Made by a program: the position numbers and the translations under genes. DNA of 64,000 nt from positions 1,984,001-2,048,000 of the forward strand of contig NZ_CP076458.1 of NCBI RefSeq assembly GCF_018866245.1. The letters run 5' to 3'. A model generated the notes under the pieces. That model ran no database searches. It saw only the letters and a list, made by a program, of their open reading frames with translations, and was not told where the DNA came from. Positions 1-9,007 of the stretch are shown piece after piece; positions within the stretch are counted from its first letter, which is position 1; the number at the start of each line of letters is the position of its first letter. The stretch comes from Novisyntrophococcus fermenticellae (GTDB lineage Bacteria > Bacillota > Clostridia > Lachnospirales > Lachnospiraceae).

Positions 1-506
1 CTGCGATACTTTCGAAGGGACTGACAATGCCTGATCGCAATGTAAGACGCCACGGAATTAAACACATGTATACTGGGTAATATATTTGTCGGCGTATCTA
101 TGGTATATAGGTACCGAACCATCTGGATGAATAGATTATCCCTTGTAAAGACCATCGGGCGAAGGTTCTGTCCGTTAGGATATAGCCAGGATGTAATCAG
201 GAAGATTGTCATCCCAATTCCAAGACTGAATATAGCCTGATAGTATTCCTTCACATCCTTATTGATAAATGCAAAGAATATTACAACTGCTGCCATATAT
301 AAAAACCATAATGTATAAGGAATAATAAAGACTTCACAAAATGGGATTAAATCATCTATGTCCATATGTATCACATGATATCCGCGCGTTATTCTCTTTT
401 CCAGTATTCCAAAACACAACATATAAAAAATTCCATATACAAACACAATCCAAACATGTTTTCGTTTTAAAAATCTATCCAAATGCACACCGCCTTTATC
501 ACTCAT
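1..506 (-). CDS. PAP2-family membrane phosphatase, 3' end outside window
   Basis: An open frame runs leftward from an ATG at 506 and leaves the window, so only about 168 N-terminal residues are visible. They contain several hydrophobic segments, an N-L-R-P stretch matching the second half of the first phosphatase motif, and L-P-S-I-H-V-F-N-S, which matches the PSGH-type second motif of the PAP2 superfamily of lipid phosphatases. The third motif would lie beyond the edge. The protein is probably membrane-bound and acts on phosphatidic acid or an undecaprenyl-type lipid phosphate, but the substrate cannot be read. The ATG has a weak ribosome site; an in-frame TTG at codon 9 follows AAAGGCGG at better spacing and could be the true start. 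Confidence 0.7.
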   Translation of the reverse strand, partial: MSDKGGVHLDRFLKRKHVWIVFVYGIFYMLCFGILEKRITRGYHVIHMDIDDLIPFCEVFIIPYTLWFLYMAAVVIFFAFINKDVKEYYQAIFSLGIGMTIFLITSWLYPNGQNLRPMVFTRDNLFIQMVRYLYTIDTPTNILPSIHVFNSVASYIAIRHCQSLRKYR

Positions 507-590
507 AGATGCTCTCAAAGATACTATTTCTGTTTCAGTATATCATAGAGATATAATATGTCAATTGGATTAAATAATATTAAGAAAATT

Positions 591-2822
591 TTAAATTTTT
601 TTCAGCTTAGCGAATGATGCAAACATCTTTTTCACCCCGGCACGGTCAAACTTTACAGTCACTTCATAATCCTTACCGCCATCCACAATATCCAGAACCT
701 CTCCCACTCCGAATTTAATATGGCGAACTGTATCTCCGACTCCGTATTTCAGTTTTTCAGCTTTCGTAACCGTAAACTGACGAGGTTTGAATGTATTGCC
801 AAAAGAGGATTTCTTCCCGGTCATTCCTCCGAAACGGCTATCCGGGAACTCTCCCATCCGTTCCTTTTTATTGCCGCTATCGCGATATGAATCTTTACCC
901 AAATCCACAAGCTCTCTTGGAAGTTCACGCACAAAACGGGACACCTTGTTGTACTGTGTCTCCCCACGAATCATTCGCTGCCGTGCCGATGTCAATGTCA
1001 GATGCTTCTTGGCTCTTGTAATCCCTACATAGCATAAGCGCCGCTCTTCTTCCAGTTCCCCGGGATCATCTCCTGTAATTGTCATATAGCTGGGAAAGAT
1101 ACCATCTTCCATCCCTGCCAGATAGACATAAGGGAATTCCAGCCCTTTGGCGCTGTGAAGGGTCATAAGAAGTACATAATCACTGTCTGAATCTACGGAA
1201 TCGATATCTGAAACCAAAGCCACCTCTTGTAAAAATCCGCTCAAATCCGGTTGTTCGTTTTCTTCTTCATAAGTGACAATTTTAGATATAAACTCATCAA
1301 TATTCTCAATTCTGGCTTTGGACTCCTCCGTGTCCTCGGCTTCAAGCTCTTTTACATATCCCGTCTCTTCTATAATATGTTCTAAAAGTTCCTTAACAGA
1401 ATAATATTCCGTCTGTGTTCTCATTTTCTGGATAAAGTTAGTAAATGATTCAATTTTATTAAGGCTTCTGCCAATGCCTGGTATGTAAGGCGCTTCCAGC
1501 AATGCGTCATAGAAATTGATGTCTTGTTCTGTGGCATGCACGGAAACTCTGGAGATGCTGGCAGCACCAATTCCCCTTTTTGGGACATTGATAATTCGCT
1601 GTACAGCCAGATCATCCTGAGCATTGTCTATAGTTTTCAGATATGCTAAAAGATCTTTGATTTCCTTTCGGGCATAGAAGTTTACCCCGCCCACAATTTT
1701 ATATGGAACATTGGCCAGGAGAAACTTCTCTTCAAATAGGCGGGACTGGGCATTCGTTCGATAAAGTACTGCAACATCACCATATTTGCACTGACCTTCT
1801 CTTACCATCCGGCTTATCTCTCCGGTCACATATTCAGCTTCTTCAAAACCATTCTGGAATTCCCGGAAATCAAGTTTACTGCCTTCCTCATTCTCCGTCC
1901 ACAGACGTTTTACCTTTCGTCCCTCATTATTTGCGATGACTTCATTGGCAGCATTCAAAATATTTTGGGTAGAACGGTAATTTTGTTCCAGCTTGATTAC
2001 TTTTGCATCTGGGAAAACTTTTTCAAATCCGAGGATATTTCCTATATCAGCACCCCTGAATTTGTAGATGGACTGATCATCGTCACCGACCACGCAGAGG
2101 TTCCGGTATTTAGCTGCCAGCAGACTGATGAACTTGAACTGTACCATGTTCGTATCCTGATACTCGTCCACCATCAGGTATTGAAATTTGTCCTGATAAA
2201 ATTCCAGCACATCCGGACATCTCTGAAATAATGCAACGGTCTTAACAAGAAGATCATCAAAGTCCAGCGCATTGTTCTTTTTAAGCTCTGCCTGGTACTC
2301 ATAGTATACCTGTGCAATTTTCTTTTTCTTCCAGTCAAGTCCTGCATTCTTTTCAAATTGTTCAGGCAAAATCATCTCATTCTTGGCAGAAGAAATAGCC
2401 GACATCAGGGAGCGTTCCTTATATAACTTTGTATCCAGCTGCAGTTTTTTTATCAGATGTTTCATAACTGTTTTCTGATCGTCCGTATCGTATATTGTGA
2501 AATTGTTGGCATAACCGATTCTGTCGATGAACCTTCTCAAAATTCGGACACAGCTGGAATGAAATGTACTGACCCAGATACTTTCAGACCCAAATTCTAC
2601 AATCTGATCAACTCTTTCTCTCATCTCCTGAGCAGCCTTGTTCGTAAATGTAATAGCCATGATATGATAAGGTTTCACACCTTTGTTTTCTATCAGATAC
2701 GCAATTCTATGTGTCAGAACTCTGGTCTTTCCCGAGCCTGCTCCCGCCAGAATCAAAAGCGGTCCCTCTGTATACTCCACGGCCTCTTTCTGCTGAGGAT
2801 TCATACCTTCTAAAATATTCAT
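591..2822 (-). CDS. pcrA: ATP-dependent DNA helicase PcrA/UvrD
   Basis: This 743-residue superfamily 1 helicase unwinds DNA 3' to 5' in repair and in rolling-circle plasmid replication. Visible motifs are Walker A G-A-G-S-G-K-T (residues 27-33), Q motif near residue 10, motif II V-D-E-Y-Q-D-T near 218, motif III Q-S-I-Y-K-F-R-G-A-D near 250, and motif V T-L-H-S-A-K-G-L-E-F near 557. The last 45 residues form the Tudor-like tail seen in Gram-positive PcrA (V-G-D-T-V-R-H then K-F-G-V-G-E-V). Length is normal for the family. The start at 2822 has GGAGAG eight bases upstream. It is a single housekeeping gene, separated from the spore-coat genes behind it by a terminator. Confidence 0.97.
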   Translation of the reverse strand: MNILEGMNPQQKEAVEYTEGPLLILAGAGSGKTRVLTHRIAYLIENKGVKPYHIMAITFTNKAAQEMRERVDQIVEFGSESIWVSTFHSSCVRILRRFIDRIGYANNFTIYDTDDQKTVMKHLIKKLQLDTKLYKERSLMSAISSAKNEMILPEQFEKNAGLDWKKKKIAQVYYEYQAELKKNNALDFDDLLVKTVALFQRCPDVLEFYQDKFQYLMVDEYQDTNMVQFKFISLLAAKYRNLCVVGDDDQSIYKFRGADIGNILGFEKVFPDAKVIKLEQNYRSTQNILNAANEVIANNEGRKVKRLWTENEEGSKLDFREFQNGFEEAEYVTGEISRMVREGQCKYGDVAVLYRTNAQSRLFEEKFLLANVPYKIVGGVNFYARKEIKDLLAYLKTIDNAQDDLAVQRIINVPKRGIGAASISRVSVHATEQDINFYDALLEAPYIPGIGRSLNKIESFTNFIQKMRTQTEYYSVKELLEHIIEETGYVKELEAEDTEESKARIENIDEFISKIVTYEEENEQPDLSGFLQEVALVSDIDSVDSDSDYVLLMTLHSAKGLEFPYVYLAGMEDGIFPSYMTITGDDPGELEEERRLCYVGITRAKKHLTLTSARQRMIRGETQYNKVSRFVRELPRELVDLGKDSYRDSGNKKERMGEFPDSRFGGMTGKKSSFGNTFKPRQFTVTKAEKLKYGVGDTVRHIKFGVGEVLDIVDGGKDYEVTVKFDRAGVKKMFASFAKLKKI

Positions 2823-2945
2823 AGTTTTACTCTCCAGATTCTTTCTGTATAATAAACCAGTTGAATACAGTGCATGCTGTACTAACAGTTTTCAGTATAA
2901 CGGTATCCGCATAAAGTTTCAAGGAGAGATTAATTTATAAAACAT

Positions 2946-2976
2946 AACGGCCGGGGAATCTGCTTCCCTGGCCGTT
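2946..2976 (-). terminator. Hairpin terminator after the spore-coat gene
   Basis: The arms AACGGCC-GGGGAA and TTCCC-TGGCCGTT form a near-perfect stem with a short loop. It lies 40 bases past the stop of the CotF-like gene and 124 bases ahead of pcrA on the same strand. The T tract is weak (ATGTTTTATAAATT). Confidence 0.7.
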
Positions 2977-3015
2977 AGCTAATACCTGCGAATTGTTTCG
3001 CACTTTGTGATATCG

Positions 3016-3303
3016 TTACATCATTGATGAATTCTTCACGCATTGTGAAAATTTTTGTTTTGCTTCCTGAACTTTTTGTTCCTGAGCTGCAGGTGTTGGG
3101 TAATATCCCTTGTCATGCATCATGCAGAAAACATCCTGCTGAATCGCATGCTCCTGCTCAAGACAATGCAGGATTTCCTGTCTTACATCCTCATGCACAC
3201 ATTCGTTGGCAAATGTGTTGTAGTTATTTGTTGTGGCCTTCTCTGCTGTAAGAGCATCTGTTAAAATTTCTTTTTCTGAATATACTTTCTGTTTTTCCAT
3301 CAT
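3016..3303 (-). CDS. CotF-like spore coat protein
   Basis: This 95-residue, mostly helical protein resembles the C-terminal half of CotF coat proteins, with a ferritin-like helix (N-N-Y-N-T-F-A-N-E-C, then a second helix ending at Q-D-V-F) and a Y-Y-P tail. Such proteins are assembled into the spore coat. The start is fixed by AAGGAGG eight bases before the first of two ATG codons. It sits 13 bases behind a second small coat-type gene, and the pair is probably one transcript ending at the 2946-2976 hairpin. Its presence supports a spore-forming host. No signal peptide or membrane segment is present. Confidence 0.85.
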   Translation of the reverse strand: MMEKQKVYSEKEILTDALTAEKATTNNYNTFANECVHEDVRQEILHCLEQEHAIQQDVFCMMHDKGYYPTPAAQEQKVQEAKQKFSQCVKNSSMM

Positions 3304-3316
3304 GTGCCCATCCTCC

Positions 3317-3499
3317 TTAACTTAACTTTGAATACAGTCTGTTGAAATGTTCCTGGTGTTTATTGGAGATTTCATTAAACTTGGATTTTACTTCCGGGTC
3401 TTCACTATGCCCCGCAAGCATCTGAAACTTCTTAATCAACAGTTCTTCCTCATTAAGCAAGTCATTTAATGCAGATAATTCTTTTTCTGATATCATCAT
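3317..3499 (-). CDS. Small spore-coat-associated helical protein
   Basis: A 60-residue helical protein starting M-M-I-S-E-K-E-L and ending H-F-N-R-L-Y-S-K-L. An upstream in-frame extension to 3577 exists, but AGGAGGTG lies a few bases before the ATG pair at 3499-3494, so translation should start there. Sequence style (E-E-E-L-L-I-K-K-F, K-H-Q-E-H-F) matches the short N-terminal partner found beside CotF-like genes in Clostridia. Role in the coat is inferred from the neighbour and similarity; no enzymatic motif is present. Confidence 0.75.
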   Translation of the reverse strand: MMISEKELSALNDLLNEEELLIKKFQMLAGHSEDPEVKSKFNEISNKHQEHFNRLYSKLS

Positions 3500-3560
3500 T
3501 TTTACACCTCCTAAGATTAATACACGTTTAGTTTGTGTCATCCAGGTGTAAATTATACAT

Positions 3561-4970
3561 CTATTCTTTTCCGTCAAAACAGTAAGTACAAAGTTTACAC
3601 GAATCTATTCCGATGGATTCTATCAGATCATCAAGACGATGATAACTGAGAGTTGTGAAATTTTGTCTTTTTCTGATTTCTTCCAGCAGCCATGCGTAGC
3701 GCTCACTTTCCGGGTCAGTATATTCGCTTAATACACTTTTGTCATGCTCACCTTCTCTTTCCCTGATAATCTGTCTGGTAATCAAATCCAGTTCCGATTT
3801 GAGACGAGAAAAATTCAAAAATTTACATCCAAAAATAAGGGGTGGGCATGCTGGCCGTACGTGAACCTCTTTTGCACCGCTTTGATATAAGAATTCGGTC
3901 GTTTCCCGAAGCTGTGTCCCTCTTACGATAGAATCATCAATGAGCAAAAGTCTTTTATTCTCAATCAATGTTTTTACCGGAATCAGCTTCATCCTGGCTA
4001 TCAGATTCCTCTGATCCTGGCTTGTAGGCATAAAGGATCTGGGCCATGTAGGTGTGTATTTGATAAAAGGACGCGCATAAGGAATTTTCGATTCGTTTGA
4101 ATACCCTATGGCATGAGCGATTCCTGAGTCAGGAACGCCGGCAACAATATCCGGATTTACGCTCCCTTTGTCCCTCATGGCCAGCATCTTACCACATCTA
4201 TAGCGCATCTCCTCCACATTTATTCCCTCATAAGAGGATGTGGGATAGCCGTAATAAACCCACAGGAAAGAGCATATCTTCATCTTTTTTCCCGGTAGTA
4301 CAAGTGTTTCTATTCCTTCAGGTGTTACTTTTACAATTTCTCCCGGGCCCAGTTCATGACAATCCGAATACCCCAGGTTAATATATGCAAAATTCTCGAA
4401 AGACACACAGTAAGCGTCTTCCTTCTGACCAATGGCAAGCGGCGTTCTGCCCAGCTTGTCCCTCGCGGCAATTAAACCTTCCTTCGTCATCAAGAGCACA
4501 GATATCGAACCATCCACCACATCCTGAACATAGCGGATTCCGTCCGTCAATGTATCTTCCTTACAAATTAATGCAGCAATCAATTCTGTACAATTAATCT
4601 GTCCCCCGCTCATTTCCTGAAAATGTGTGTTTCCATTGGCGTAAACAGCCTGTAACAGCTCGTCCATATTGTTAATTTTTCCAACGGTTGTTATCGCGAA
4701 ACTGCCCAGATGGGACTGTACCAGCAATGGCTGCGGATCATAGTCTGAGATACAGCCGATTCCAAGATTTCCCTTTAAATCCGCCAGGTCACGGTCAAAC
4801 TTTGTCCGAAACGGTGAATTTTCAATATCATGTATAGATCTATTAAAACCATCCGGTCCATAAACCGCCATTCCACCACGTCTGGTACCCAGATGTGAGT
4901 GATAATCCACTCCATAAAAAAGTTCCAACGTACAACTGGATTTGGATGCAACACCAAAAAAACCTCCCAT
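3561..4970 (-). CDS. PurF-like amidophosphoribosyltransferase paralogue lacking the catalytic cysteine
   Basis: This 469-residue protein has the PurF architecture: an N-terminal Ntn glutaminase domain (to about residue 230) and a C-terminal phosphoribosyltransferase domain with the PRPP loop L-L-L-I-D-D-S-I-V-R-G-T-Q near residue 345. Cysteines at the positions of the Bacillus PurF 4Fe-4S ligands are kept (K-I-C-S-F, F-G-C-K-F, L-C-T-Y-C). The nucleophilic cysteine that follows Met1 in true PurF is glycine here (M-G-G-F-F-G), so glutamine-dependent ammonia release should fail. It may be ammonia-dependent, regulatory or act on another substrate. AAGGGGG precedes the ATG by ten bases. It is not in a purine operon. 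Confidence 0.85.
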   Translation of the reverse strand: MGGFFGVASKSSCTLELFYGVDYHSHLGTRRGGMAVYGPDGFNRSIHDIENSPFRTKFDRDLADLKGNLGIGCISDYDPQPLLVQSHLGSFAITTVGKINNMDELLQAVYANGNTHFQEMSGGQINCTELIAALICKEDTLTDGIRYVQDVVDGSISVLLMTKEGLIAARDKLGRTPLAIGQKEDAYCVSFENFAYINLGYSDCHELGPGEIVKVTPEGIETLVLPGKKMKICSFLWVYYGYPTSSYEGINVEEMRYRCGKMLAMRDKGSVNPDIVAGVPDSGIAHAIGYSNESKIPYARPFIKYTPTWPRSFMPTSQDQRNLIARMKLIPVKTLIENKRLLLIDDSIVRGTQLRETTEFLYQSGAKEVHVRPACPPLIFGCKFLNFSRLKSELDLITRQIIREREGEHDKSVLSEYTDPESERYAWLLEEIRKRQNFTTLSYHRLDDLIESIGIDSCKLCTYCFDGKE

Positions 4971-4998
4971 GCCTGTATGTCCCCCTTCTTTTTTGCTT

Positions 4999-5790
4999 CT
5001 ATCGCATAATCACATCCGCCTGTTTCCTTGGCGCCGTTCTTTTATAAGTAACTGCGGGATATCCAAGCAGCATACAGCAGGAAACCGTCTTTTCTCCGAC
5101 TTCAAGCCACTTACGAAGTACGGGGCTGGATGTAAGAATGCGCTGTGTGTAGCCACTGTACAAGACACCTGCGCCTTCTGCTGCCGCCATATTTTCAATG
5201 TTTGCAGCTGCCAGCCCGCCATCCCACGGATTATCCGTTGCAATCACTAAAAAAGCGGGGGCATTAAAAAACAGAGTATCCTGTTCCGGATCTTTCTCCC
5301 ATCTCCTGTAAAACAGGTGAAAGGCTCTTGCATAGTCCGGTTTGTTCTTCTTTAATGATTCGATAATTCCCGGCATCTCCTTCCAGACCAGAGCCTTGAA
5401 TTCTTCAAGTCTTTCCTGGACAAACACAAAGGTAGTTCCCTGGAGATTTTTTGCCGTCGCAGAATACCGTCCTGCATCAAGTATCCGCAGCACAACATCC
5501 TCTTCCAACTTACGGTTCTTGAAATTTCTGATACTTCTGCGAAACTTCACCGCATGCAGATACGTTGCTGGTTCTATGTGGAATGTTTCCTTCTGATAGT
5601 TTTCCACATCCTCCATATCGTACTCCGGAATCGAAACCGCAGCTGTCGGACAAACGGCCACACAATGTCCGCACTGGATACAGGAACGGTAGTACACCGC
5701 TTTCTGATTTTCCATCTTTATCGCTTCTCCGGGACAATCTCTCCTGCAAGCTTCACATCCTATGCATGTTTCCTGATCTATCACTACCAT
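4999..5790 (-). CDS. Ferredoxin-nitroreductase fusion protein
   Basis: A 263-residue protein. Residues 1-50 carry two 4Fe-4S motifs (C9, C12, C15, C19-P and C37, C40, C43, C47-P). Residues 80-263 are a nitroreductase fold that binds FMN, with R-R-S-I-R-N-F at its start. Proteins of this layout are common in anaerobes and reduce small substrates with electrons from the bound clusters; the substrate is not known. The start at 5790 is preceded by AAGGGAG. It is transcribed in the same direction as the PurF-like gene, 28 bases ahead of it, so the two may share a transcript. Confidence 0.88.
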   Translation of the reverse strand: MVVIDQETCIGCEACRRDCPGEAIKMENQKAVYYRSCIQCGHCVAVCPTAAVSIPEYDMEDVENYQKETFHIEPATYLHAVKFRRSIRNFKNRKLEEDVVLRILDAGRYSATAKNLQGTTFVFVQERLEEFKALVWKEMPGIIESLKKNKPDYARAFHLFYRRWEKDPEQDTLFFNAPAFLVIATDNPWDGGLAAANIENMAAAEGAGVLYSGYTQRILTSSPVLRKWLEVGEKTVSCCMLLGYPAVTYKRTAPRKQADVIMR

Positions 5791-5848
5791 AACTTCTCTC
5801 CCTTTTTTCTTGTCAGACCATGGTTACCCAATTACAAATATACCTCAA

Positions 5849-5865
5849 TTGTTAATAATTAACAA
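5849..5865. promoter_or_regulatory. 17-bp palindrome in a divergent intergenic region
   Basis: TTGTTAAT-A-ATTAACAA is a perfect dyad between the ferredoxin-nitroreductase gene (minus) and the MFS transporter (plus). Its position suggests an operator for one or both genes. No regulator gene is adjacent. A second short dyad, CTTATTTTTATAAG, lies about 20 bases before the transporter ribosome site. Confidence 0.4.
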
Positions 5866-5975
5866 CCCCGAAAGCTTACGGCTGAATAGGAATATAGTAT
5901 TCGCTGTTTTCACTTGCTATTTCTCTGAATCGCCTATATACTTATTTTTATAAGCAAAATATAGAGGACAGAAGA

Positions 5976-7259
5976 ATGAACAGATTATCTACGCGCACAA
6001 AATTCCGTAATCACCCACTCATCAAAACCTTATTCGGACTTGATGGAAATGCAAAAGTTCTGACCCTGCTGGAACCGCTCTGGGGAATCCCTGCTAATTT
6101 AATTACCCCCTATGCAACTCTGTACATGTACGCACTTGGTGTAGATGATGTACAGATTGGAACATTGATGTCCGTCAGTATGTTTATACAGGTTTTTTTT
6201 GCGTTCGGAGGAGGTATTATCGCCGATAAAGCCGGCAGAAAGAATACCTGTATTTTCGGTGACATCTTTGGCTGGTGTATTCCTTGTATCATCTGGGCAG
6301 TTTCTCAGAATTTCTGGTTTTTTCTCGCAGCAATCATGCTAAACAGCTTTGAACAGGTAAACCAGACCGCCTGGAACTGTCTTTTAATCGAGGATGCCAG
6401 ACCGGGGGACGTGCTGCATATCTATTCCTGGATTACGATTGCAGGATTAATGGCTGTGTTCTTCGCCCCGATTTCAGGCCTCATTATCAGAAGGACTTCA
6501 CTTGTCCCTGTTATGCGGGTATTATACGCTGTATTTGGTGTCTGCATGATGATAAAGTGTCTGATAACCATACTGTTTACGAGCGAAACAACGCAGGGGC
6601 AAAGACGAAGAAAAGAGACCCGGCATCAAAGTGTCCTGTACATGGTTCGCGAATACAAGTATATTCTGCCGAAGATATTTAAAGACCGTCCGACCATGAA
6701 GATATTGGCTATTATGGTTCTGCTTTTTATGACCACGCAGATAACCAACAATTTCTTTGCATTGTACACAACTGAAAATCTGCTGATTCCTAAGAGTGCT
6801 CTGTCATTTTTCCCGATTTTGAGATCTGTAATCATGCTGATTTTCATGTTCGCCATGCAGGAACGCTTGCAGGATCTGCCTTTCCGTTATCCGATGGCAA
6901 TTGGATTTTTTCTCTACATATGTGCTCAGGCTGTGCTGATTTTCAGCCCCCAGCGAAGCTTCCTGTTCATTATCTTATACACGCTTTTGGAAGCCTTTGC
7001 ATTCGCGCTGGTGGTTCCCCGAAAGGATTCCATGCTGGCTCTCTATGTGGATCCCGAGGAACGCGCCAGAATTGTAAGCGTACTTGGCGTGACCATGTTT
7101 GTATTTGCCTCCCCATCCGGCTACATCGCGGGACAGCTCTCCAGCATTAACAGGCAACTGCCATTTTATTTAAATATGGCCCTTTTCGTAATTGCTTTCT
7201 TTATTACCATACGTTTCAAGGATCCTTTGCCGACACATACAGAGCTAGATGATGACTAA
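5976..7259 (+). CDS. MFS transporter
   Basis: A 427-residue protein with about 12 hydrophobic segments and the MFS loop signature G-G-I-I-A-D-K-A-G-R-K between segments 2 and 3 (near residue 85). It belongs to the drug or sugar efflux-type MFS proteins; the cargo is unknown. AGAGGA lies upstream of the ATG. The stop is 14 bases from the first ABC exporter gene, so the three genes 5976-10739 look like one export operon. Confidence 0.85.
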   Translation: MNRLSTRTKFRNHPLIKTLFGLDGNAKVLTLLEPLWGIPANLITPYATLYMYALGVDDVQIGTLMSVSMFIQVFFAFGGGIIADKAGRKNTCIFGDIFGWCIPCIIWAVSQNFWFFLAAIMLNSFEQVNQTAWNCLLIEDARPGDVLHIYSWITIAGLMAVFFAPISGLIIRRTSLVPVMRVLYAVFGVCMMIKCLITILFTSETTQGQRRRKETRHQSVLYMVREYKYILPKIFKDRPTMKILAIMVLLFMTTQITNNFFALYTTENLLIPKSALSFFPILRSVIMLIFMFAMQERLQDLPFRYPMAIGFFLYICAQAVLIFSPQRSFLFIILYTLLEAFAFALVVPRKDSMLALYVDPEERARIVSVLGVTMFVFASPSGYIAGQLSSINRQLPFYLNMALFVIAFFITIRFKDPLPTHTELDDD

Positions 7260-7273
7260 AAAAGGAAAATAAT

Positions 7274-9007
7274 ATGTTCAAAAAATTTTTTAAGTATACA
7301 AAAAGCTATAAAAAAGAAGGGATTACAGGTCTTATATGCTGTATTCTTGAAGCCGTTTTTGAGATTATGATCCCTTCCTTTATGGCAAAGATTATTGATG
7401 TTGGAATTACTAGTGGGGATACCTCTTATATCCTCAGAATCGGATTTCTTATCCTGGTGCTGTCTATTCTCTCTTTTGTCTTTGGCCGGGGATGCAGTAA
7501 TAATTTTTCAACCTTCGGTAATGGGTTCACTGCAGAAATAAGGGATGCCGAATACAAGAAAATACAATCCTTTGCCTTTTCCAATATGGACAATTTCACC
7601 ACTCCTTCACTGATTACCAGGCTGACTTCTGATATCACAATCATCCAGAACGCCATCGTACCAGGCATCCGCTCCATATTCCGTGCACCGATTCTGTTTA
7701 CGTCCGGGATTATCATGGCTACGATGATGAGCAGGGAACTGGCTGTCGTGTTTTTTATAGCTGCTCCTATCTTAGGTATTCTGCTGTTTCTGATCGTCAA
7801 AAATCTGGCACCCATCTATCATCGAATGCAGCACACCTATGATGTATTAAATCGTGTAACACAGGAAAATCTCAGGGCCATACGTCTTGTAAAGGCATAT
7901 GCAAGGGAAGATTACGAATCCGAAAAATTCAAATCCGTCACCGAAGATCTTAAAGATATTTCCATTCAGGCCTATGGGCTTTCCATGCTGAATGCACCCG
8001 CCATGCAGTTTGTCATGTATGGTACTATCGTCTGCCTTATCTGGTTTGGCGGAAAGCTTGTTATCTCCGATCGTTTGATGGTTGGACAGCTGACAGGGTT
8101 TTTAAGCTATGTTCTTCAGATATTAAACTCGCTGATGTTAATTTCTTCTGTATTTATTAATTTAACAAAAGCAATGGAATCCTTTAAACGTATAGAAGAA
8201 GTCCTGGACGAAAAAATCGAATTGACAGATGAAGGAAACTCAGCAAAGCGAATAGAAAAAGGTTCCGTAAGGATGGAGCATGTATCCTTTAAATACAGCA
8301 AAGATGCGAAAGAATATGTTTTAAGCGATATCAATTTGACAATTTATCCTGGAGAAACCATTGGAATCCTGGGCGGAACCGGCTCATCCAAGACCTCCCT
8401 TGTACAACTTATTCCAAGGCTATACGATGCAACTTCAGGAACTGTCTATATTGATGATGTCCCGGTAAAATCTTACCCCCTGAATCATGTCAGAGACAGG
8501 GTCGGCATTGTTCTTCAAAAGAATACACTGTTCAGTGGAAGCATCGACGAAAACCTGAGATGGGGAAATGAAGATGCCCTCACCGGCGACATCCGGAAGG
8601 TATCAGATATTGCATGTGCAAGTGAATTTATTGAGAACAAAGAACAAGGATATGAAACCTTCGTAGAGGAAGGCGGTAATAACTTCTCCGGCGGACAGAA
8701 GCAGAGGCTCTGCATTGCCAGGACTTTATTAAAAAATCCAAAAATTCTGATACTGGATGACTCTACCTCCGCCCTTGATATGGCAACAGAAAAAAGACTC
8801 TACGAAAATCTTGAGGCTTATCAGCCCAATATCACAAAGATTATCATAGCACAACGCATATCTTCAGTGATGCATGCGGATCGTATTATTCTATTGGATG
8901 ACGGGAAAGTGGACGAAATCAATACCCCCGAAGAATTGCTTTCGCATAACAAAATATTTAAGGAAATATATGCATCTCAAAAGAAAGGAGGCGCTTTACA
9001 TGACTAA
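7274..9007 (+). CDS. ABC exporter half-transporter with a degenerate ATP site
   Basis: A 577-residue fusion of six membrane segments (to about residue 320) and an ABC ATPase domain. Walker A is G-G-T-G-S-S-K-T, with serine in place of the usual glycine before lysine. Walker B ends L-D-D, aspartate instead of the catalytic glutamate, and the switch histidine is glutamine (I-A-Q-R). The signature motif is intact (F-S-G-G-Q). This pattern is that of the degenerate half of heterodimeric multidrug exporters such as BmrC/BmrD. The stop overlaps the start of the partner gene. Confidence 0.9.
   Translation: MFKKFFKYTKSYKKEGITGLICCILEAVFEIMIPSFMAKIIDVGITSGDTSYILRIGFLILVLSILSFVFGRGCSNNFSTFGNGFTAEIRDAEYKKIQSFAFSNMDNFTTPSLITRLTSDITIIQNAIVPGIRSIFRAPILFTSGIIMATMMSRELAVVFFIAAPILGILLFLIVKNLAPIYHRMQHTYDVLNRVTQENLRAIRLVKAYAREDYESEKFKSVTEDLKDISIQAYGLSMLNAPAMQFVMYGTIVCLIWFGGKLVISDRLMVGQLTGFLSYVLQILNSLMLISSVFINLTKAMESFKRIEEVLDEKIELTDEGNSAKRIEKGSVRMEHVSFKYSKDAKEYVLSDINLTIYPGETIGILGGTGSSKTSLVQLIPRLYDATSGTVYIDDVPVKSYPLNHVRDRVGIVLQKNTLFSGSIDENLRWGNEDALTGDIRKVSDIACASEFIENKEQGYETFVEEGGNNFSGGQKQRLCIARTLLKNPKILILDDSTSALDMATEKRLYENLEAYQPNITKIIIAQRISSVMHADRIILLDDGKVDEINTPEELLSHNKIFKEIYASQKKGGALHD

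Noticed and set aside
787..1032. Plus-strand open frames inside pcrA
   Set aside because: They are antisense shadows without ribosome sites or protein-like composition.
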